Positions 16,384 to 20,568 of a DNA stretch of 20,568 nucleotides are shown one piece after another (the stretch's first letter is position 1; each line of letters opens with the position of its first letter). Position numbers and translations under genes: made by a program. Below the pieces are notes generated by a model. It searched no databases, was not told the DNA's origin, and was given only the letters and a program-made list of their open reading frames with translations. This stretch comes from an uncultured Bacteroidota bacterium (lineage in GTDB: Bacteria > Bacteroidota > Bacteroidia > Chitinophagales > Chitinophagaceae): NCBI GenBank assembly GCA_903847655.1, contig CAINEG010000170.1, positions 1 to 20,568 on the forward strand. The letters are read 5' to 3'.

Positions 16384-17811
16384 CTATTTTATTATAGGAT
16401 ACAAGCCTAGTTTTTCGGCTTCTTTTAACATAAAAGCATAAGCCGCATCATATTCATTGGGAATGATTCCGTCCAATATGGCTTCTCTGATGGCATCTTT
16501 GATCATACCCACTTGTTTGGAAGGAGTGATGGCAAATAATTCCATTATAATTTCACCTGTAATGGGTGGTTGCCAATTTCTAATATTGTCCTTTTCTTCT
16601 ACTTCCTGCAACCTTAGTTTGACATAATCAAAACCTTGTAAATAACGTTTTACTTTCACTTTATTTTTACTGGTAATGTCTGCCGCGCAAAGGAGCATTA
16701 AAAAATCAATATCCTCCCCTGCATCAAACAATAGTCTTCGAATGGCGCTGTCGGTCACAGTCTCCTTGGTCAATGAAATAGGTCTCAAATGCAAGGCCAC
16801 TAATTTTTGCACCATTTTCATTTTCTCATTCAATGGCAATTTTAATTGCGTAAAAATCTTAGGCACCATTCTTGCCCCCACCACTTCATGGCCATGAAAA
16901 GTCCAGCCAAAACCAGTTTCAAATTTTTTTGTTTTAGGCTTGGCAATATCATGCAATAAAGCAGCCCATCTTAACCACAAATCATCAGAGGTGGCTGCTA
17001 AATTATCTAAAACTTGAAGGGTATGAGAAAAATTATCCTTATGCCCAATGCCATCCAATGTTTCCGCCCCTTCTAATTGAAGCAAAACTGGAAAAATATA
17101 TTGTAATAGGCCTGCTTCTTTTAATAAATACCAGCCTTTGGAAGGCTTGTCCGTCATCATTATTTTCTGTAGCTCATCGGTAATTCTTTCCTGCGAAACT
17201 ATTTTAATTCGATCTGCCATTTTTTGAATGGCTATAAAAGTTTCGGGTGTAATAGTGAAATCTAACTGAGTCGCAAAACGGATGGCGCGCATCATACGCA
17301 AGGGATCATCGTCAAAAGTTTGCTCTGGTGCCAGTGGTGTTCTTAGTATTTTATTTTCTAAATCTTTGACTCCTCCGAAAGGATCAATCAAAGTGCCAAA
17401 GTTGTTTTCACTTAATTCCACCGCCAACGCATTGATGGTAAAATCTCTTCTGTTTTGATCGTCTTCGATGCTACCAGGACTCACTTGTGGCTTTCTACTG
17501 TCTTTGGAATAACTTTCTTTTCTAGCCCCTACAAATTCAATTTCAATGCTATCCAATTTCACCTGTGCTGTGCCAAATGTTTTAAACAAAGACACCGGGG
17601 GTCTTGGTTTAAATTGATTGGCAAATGCAGTAGCTAGTTCCAATCCATCCCCTAAACAAACAATATCGATGTCCTTGGTAGGTCGATCCAATATTTTATC
17701 ACGTACAAAGCCCCCCACTGCAAAAGCAGGAATTCCCATTTTAGTTGCTTCTTGGGCAACTACTTCAAACAGGGCTTGTTCTGAGGCGGTGAATTTTATT
17801 TGCATCTGCAC
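16384..17811 (-). CDS. cca: CCA tRNA nucleotidyltransferase with HD domain
   Basis: A 475-residue class II nucleotidyltransferase that builds or repairs the 3' CCA of tRNAs. The head domain has GGFVRDKILDRPTKDIDIVC, with GG at 33-34 and the metal-binding Asp47/Asp49, then RRDFTINALAVEL (121-133), and the nucleotide-recognition segment DDDPLRMMRAIRFATQL (167-183). An HD phosphohydrolase-like domain follows, with LLHDIAKPK (285-293, His287-Asp288) and HGHEVVGARM (306-315). This two-domain form is standard in Bacteroidota. Two ATG codons (17811 and 17805) start MQMQIKF; either is possible. It begins 7 bp after the glycosyltransferase stop, so translational coupling is likely. Confidence 0.95.
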   Translation of the reverse strand: MQMQIKFTASEQALFEVVAQEATKMGIPAFAVGGFVRDKILDRPTKDIDIVCLGDGLELATAFANQFKPRPPVSLFKTFGTAQVKLDSIEIEFVGARKESYSKDSRKPQVSPGSIEDDQNRRDFTINALAVELSENNFGTLIDPFGGVKDLENKILRTPLAPEQTFDDDPLRMMRAIRFATQLDFTITPETFIAIQKMADRIKIVSQERITDELQKIMMTDKPSKGWYLLKEAGLLQYIFPVLLQLEGAETLDGIGHKDNFSHTLQVLDNLAATSDDLWLRWAALLHDIAKPKTKKFETGFGWTFHGHEVVGARMVPKIFTQLKLPLNEKMKMVQKLVALHLRPISLTKETVTDSAIRRLLFDAGEDIDFLMLLCAADITSKNKVKVKRYLQGFDYVKLRLQEVEEKDNIRNWQPPITGEIIMELFAITPSKQVGMIKDAIREAILDGIIPNEYDAAYAFMLKEAEKLGLYPIIK

Positions 17812-17818
17812 AAAAGTA

Positions 17819-18820
17819 CTAATGTTGTAGCACTTGTAATAAAGGACTAGTCAATTCTTGAATTTGGATAGAATGCGCACAATTAAAATGCGTCAAAGGA
17901 CATTTCTTTTTACCATGCAGGCCACATGGTCGGCAAGCCAAATTTTCTTGGGTTTGCACGATAAATGACTGATCAGATAAGGGCCCATAACCAAAAGCAG
18001 GAATGGTTGAACAATAAATCGCTACCACTGGCGCATTCATGGCCGAAGCAAAATGCATAGGGGCAGAATCGTTCACATAATTTAAAACTGCCTTTGCTTG
18101 CAAGGCTGCGGAAGCCAAAAATCCAATTTCTCCTGCAAGATTGATCAATTTTTTGTTGGCAGTTTTCATCATTTTCTCTCCAATGATTCTATCTCCTGCA
18201 CCCCCTAATATATAAATGGGGCCATCAAAAGGAAGGGCTTGTAAAAACTTTACCCAAGCAGAAAGTGGATATTGCTTGGTATACCAGACAGAAGCAGGTG
18301 CAATACAAACATAAGGTTGGTCTTGATATTTTTTTACTTGCTCATCATCTTTTGTTGTGGGATATAATTTTGGATTGGCTAATACAACAGGGCCAAGCAC
18401 TTGAATCAATTGATGGTTTCTATTGATTTCATGCATCCCCACTTCAATTTCCAAATGTTTGATCGCATGCGTAAATAAAAATGAAAAAGGATTTTTATTA
18501 AAGCCAATTTTAAATTTTGCTTTGGAAAGCGCCGTCCACAATCCAGTGGCTGCAAAACGTTGCACATTCACTACTGCATCATACTGCGCTTTTCTAATTT
18601 GAAATAAAATTTTCAACCAATGCAGGTATTTCTGCTTTTTTTTATTCCAAATAATTAATTCATGAATAAAAGGATGCTCATTAAATAAAGATTCATTGCC
18701 CTGACGAACCAATACATCAATGGCTGCCATTGGATATTGCGCATGCAAGGATTCAAGTAAGGAAGTGGCTAATACTACATCTCCTATAAAAGCAGTTTGT
18801 ATGACTAAGATTTTTCGCAT
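17819..18820 (-). CDS. Glycosyltransferase family 9 (heptosyltransferase-like)
   Basis: A 333-residue GT-B fold enzyme. The N-terminus MRKILVIQTAFIGDVVLATS is the classic family 9 opening with the GD motif that binds the acceptor. The C-terminal domain contains YICLAP-like PYVCIAPASVWYTKQYP, GPIYILGGAGDR, and the donor-binding segment LNYVNDSAPMHFASAMNAPVVAIY. The C-terminal ENLACRPCGLHGKKKCPL and HFNC form a cluster of four cysteines also seen in many GT9 proteins. Family members transfer heptose or related sugars from nucleotide donors to lipopolysaccharide core on the cytoplasmic face of the inner membrane. No other LPS genes are nearby, so the exact sugar and acceptor are unknown. It lies 7 bp after tsaC and 7 bp before cca. 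Confidence 0.92.
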   Translation of the reverse strand: MRKILVIQTAFIGDVVLATSLLESLHAQYPMAAIDVLVRQGNESLFNEHPFIHELIIWNKKKQKYLHWLKILFQIRKAQYDAVVNVQRFAATGLWTALSKAKFKIGFNKNPFSFLFTHAIKHLEIEVGMHEINRNHQLIQVLGPVVLANPKLYPTTKDDEQVKKYQDQPYVCIAPASVWYTKQYPLSAWVKFLQALPFDGPIYILGGAGDRIIGEKMMKTANKKLINLAGEIGFLASAALQAKAVLNYVNDSAPMHFASAMNAPVVAIYCSTIPAFGYGPLSDQSFIVQTQENLACRPCGLHGKKKCPLTHFNCAHSIQIQELTSPLLQVLQH

Positions 18821-18827
18821 CTAACAA

Positions 18828-19400
18828 TTAAGGTCTAATAATGATAAGATTGCCCTCTTGGTCCCATTTGACAATAGAAGATGGTTGGGCTAATTCGGTT
18901 TCGTCTTGTCTGTGCTTGACCACATAATCTACCCCTTCAATAATGTCTAAAGAAATATCTCTAAAACACATAGGGGTTGGATAACCCGATAAATTGGCGG
19001 AAGTACTTACAATGGGTTTACCCAATTGTTTAATGATGGTTTTACAAAAAACATCCTTGGTAATTCTAATAGCCACAGAGGCATCTGCAGCGATTAAGTT
19101 TTTGGCCAAATTTTTTGCTTTTTGATAAATCACTGTAGTGGGTTTGTGAATGCCTTTGATGTAATCAAATACCTGTAGCTGTGCAACTTCCACATAATTT
19201 AAAATGGATTGCTCTTCTTCTACTAAAACAATCATGGCCTTGGTATCTGTTCTTTTTTTTAAGGCAAATATTTTTGCCACTGCGGCTTCATTGGTGGCAT
19301 CACAGCCAATGCCCCAGACGGTATCCGTTGGATAAAGAATGATTGCTCCTTTTTGAAGGGCCGCCAAACAAGCTTGTAAGTCTTCTTCGTAAACAAACAT
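18828..19400 (-). CDS. tsaC: L-threonylcarbamoyladenylate synthase (TsaC/YrdC, Sua5 family)
   Basis: A 190-residue YrdC-domain protein making threonylcarbamoyl-AMP from threonine, bicarbonate and ATP, the precursor of t6A37 in tRNAs reading ANN codons. It shows YPTDTVWGIGCDA (23-35), the KKR lysine/arginine patch (48-50) of the nucleotide-binding site, AIRIT (111-115), the STSANLSGYPTP segment (133-144) and the late PSSIVKW motif. It is the short form without the C-terminal Sua5 domain. It is the first gene of the minus-strand run and is divergent from dapD across 103 bp. Confidence 0.95.
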   Translation of the reverse strand: MFVYEEDLQACLAALQKGAIILYPTDTVWGIGCDATNEAAVAKIFALKKRTDTKAMIVLVEEEQSILNYVEVAQLQVFDYIKGIHKPTTVIYQKAKNLAKNLIAADASVAIRITKDVFCKTIIKQLGKPIVSTSANLSGYPTPMCFRDISLDIIEGVDYVVKHRQDETELAQPSSIVKWDQEGNLIIIRP

Positions 19401-19481
19401 GTTGCAAATTAAACAATACTTATAAATAAACGAGCTTCATTATTGTGTATAAGAAACTGCAAGTATTTATGCCCTAGTTTG

Positions 19482-19489
19482 TAATTTTG
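19482..19489 (+). promoter_or_regulatory. Candidate -7 element for dapD (TAATTTTG)
   Basis: TAATTTTG is an exact TAnnTTTG match, 14 bp before the dapD ATG, so transcription would begin only a few bases ahead of the start codon. No clear -33 TTTG is seen at the expected distance. On the opposite strand only a one-mismatch TTAATTTG near the tsaC start is visible. Confidence 0.35.
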
Positions 19490-19503
19490 TTCAAAATAAG
19501 CAC

Positions 19504-20316
19504 ATGGAATTAAAAAATAAGATTGAAGCGGCCTGGGCCGATCGTAATTTATTAAAAGACGAAGCCTATAGCAATGCTGTACGCGCAGTGATTGAGGAAG
19601 TAGACAAAGGCCGTTTAAGAGTCGCTGAACCAAAAGACAATGCATGGGTAGTGAATGAATGGGTAAAGCAAGCCATTTTATTGTACTTCGCTATTCAGCC
19701 CATGCAAACCTGGGAATTAGCGCCCTTTGAATTTCATGATAAGATGTTGCTAAAATCTAATTATGCCGCTTTAGGCGTAAGAGCAGTGCCTCATGCTGTG
19801 GCAAGATATGGCGCTTATTTAGCAAAGAATGTGGTGCTAATGCCAAGCTATGTGAATATTGGTGCCTTTGTTGATGAAGGCACGATGGTAGATACCTGGG
19901 CTACTGTGGGAAGTTGTGCGCAAATTGGGAAAGGGGTGCATTTGAGTGGAGGGGTAGGTATTGGGGGTGTTTTGGAACCCTTACAAGCTAGCCCTGTAGT
20001 GATAGAAGATGGCTGTTTTATTGGCAGCAGATGTATTGTCGTAGAAGGGGTGCATGTGGAAAAAGAAGCTGTATTAGGGGCCAATGTAGTCTTAACTCAA
20101 AGCACTAAAATTATAGATGTAAGTGGCCCAACACCCATTGAATACAAGGGCCGTGTACCCGCTAGAAGTGTGGTGATTCCGGGCTCCTATAGAAAATCCT
20201 TCCCTGCAGGCGATTATCAAGTAAGCTGTGCATTAATCATTGGTCAAAGAAAACCAAGCACCGATTTAAAGACCAGCTTGAATGATGCTTTACGCGATTT
20301 TAATGTGGCGGTGTAA
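19504..20316 (+). CDS. dapD: Tetrahydrodipicolinate N-succinyltransferase
   Basis: A 270-residue acyltransferase of the succinylase branch of diaminopimelate and lysine synthesis: succinyl-CoA plus tetrahydrodipicolinate gives N-succinyl-2-amino-6-ketopimelate. The N-terminal helical domain includes VIEEVDKGRLRVAEP (29-43) and WVNEWVKQAILLYF-type sequence. The left-handed beta-helix (about 105-235) contains GTMVDTWATVGSCAQIG (126-142), GGVGIGGVLEP (149-159) and EDGCFIGSRCIVVEGV (168-183). The length equals that of E. coli DapD. It acts in the cytosol as a trimer and supplies meso-DAP for peptidoglycan. No other dap gene is in the window. The start ATG at 19504 gives the expected N-terminus. 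Confidence 0.97.
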   Translation: MELKNKIEAAWADRNLLKDEAYSNAVRAVIEEVDKGRLRVAEPKDNAWVVNEWVKQAILLYFAIQPMQTWELAPFEFHDKMLLKSNYAALGVRAVPHAVARYGAYLAKNVVLMPSYVNIGAFVDEGTMVDTWATVGSCAQIGKGVHLSGGVGIGGVLEPLQASPVVIEDGCFIGSRCIVVEGVHVEKEAVLGANVVLTQSTKIIDVSGPTPIEYKGRVPARSVVIPGSYRKSFPAGDYQVSCALIIGQRKPSTDLKTSLNDALRDFNVAV

Positions 20317-20330
20317 ATTCCTTTAAAAAA

Positions 20331-20388
20331 TTTGGGGTGACCAGAACGAATTCCAATCACCCCGATTATCCTTCCCCCAAAGGATAAT
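20331..20388 (+). promoter_or_regulatory. Two adjacent hairpins after dapD, possible terminator or structured RNA
   Basis: Hairpin 1 pairs GGGGTGA (20334-20340) with TCACCCC (20357-20363), 7 bp with a 16-nt loop. Hairpin 2 pairs TTATCCTT (20366-20373) with AAGGATAA (20380-20387), 8 bp with loop CCCCCA. TTTGGGG (20331-20337) is also the exact complement of CCCCAAA (20375-20381) in hairpin 2, so the G-run could switch partners or form a loop contact. There is no long T-run, so it is not a standard intrinsic terminator, though it could end or stabilise the dapD transcript. Confidence 0.4.
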
Positions 20389-20568
20389 TATGTTTAAACA
20401 TTTTAATATTTTTATTAAACGCTTTAAAGTATTTAATAAATTATTAATATGTAAATCGTAATTTTTATTTACAATACAAATATTTATACTTGTTTCTACT
20501 TTTTCCAAATGAATAGCAATCTTTCTAGAGAATTTTGTTATAGCTATTTAAATAATTATTAAATAATT
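20389..20568. other. AT-rich non-coding end of window
   Basis: About 180 bp, very AT-rich, with several short palindromes (GTTTAAAC at 20392-20399; GTAAAT/ATTTAC at 20451-20472). I see no gene: the short open frames have low-complexity products. TATACTTG (about 20487-20494) is one mismatch from a plus-strand -7 element, and an ATG follows at 20510, but that frame stops after 17 codons. Confidence 0.4.

Noticed and set aside
20323..20508. Minus-strand open frame of 61 codons after dapD
   Set aside because: AT-driven low-complexity product overlapping the two hairpins; no sign of a real gene.

Overview
The window is an AT-rich, tightly packed chromosomal segment from a member of the Bacteroidota, most likely Chitinophagales/Chitinophagaceae-like. 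This rests on a type IX secretion plug protein, a lipid-anchored BamA/TamA-family protein (TamL type), an OmpP1/FadL protein, an archaeal/eukaryotic-type prolyl-tRNA synthetase, TAnnTTTG-type -7 promoter motifs, and the absence of clear Shine-Dalgarno sites. It reads as core genome: I see no transposase, integrase, phage gene, CRISPR array or tRNA gene.

Layout. The left edge holds the 5' part of a transaldolase gene (minus strand). Next is a small SRP RNA gene (minus) that an ORF-only annotation would miss, then the T9SS plug gene (minus). From 1738 to 6767 four genes alternate strand with no intergenic DNA: an FtsX/LolCE-like permease (+), a SpoU/TrmH RNA methyltransferase (-), TamL (+) and truB (-). 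Their stops share TTAA and their starts share CATG. proS follows truB's strand. A divergent promoter region then leads to a Gly/Tyr/Asn-rich putative lipoprotein and an OmpP1/FadL-family porin (both +), closed by a strong bidirectional terminator at 11147-11186.

From 19400 down to 11210 seven genes run on the minus strand: tsaC, a family 9 glycosyltransferase, cca, a pRiA4b ORF-3-like protein with a very acidic tail, miaA, then an M16 peptidase pair. In that pair one subunit has the zinc site. The other has lost it but keeps the R/Y substrate motif and carries an extra C-terminal domain. dapD lies divergently from tsaC at the right end. It is followed by two hairpins with possible alternative pairing and about 180 bp of AT-rich DNA with no recognised gene.

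How the genes fit together. Two themes dominate. One is tRNA and rRNA maturation: TruB Psi55, TsaC t6A37, Cca 3' end, MiaA i6A37, ProS charging, and a SpoU methyltransferase. The other is envelope biogenesis: TamL, T9SS plug, FtsX-like permease, FadL-like porin, Gly/Tyr-rich lipoprotein, GT9, secreted M16 pair, and DapD for diaminopimelate. I did not find a clearly new system. The best leads are the M16 heterodimer with its fused C-terminal domain, the acidic-tailed ORF-3 protein inside a tRNA-maturation operon, the Gly/Tyr-rich lipoprotein paired with a FadL porin, and the hairpin pair after dapD.
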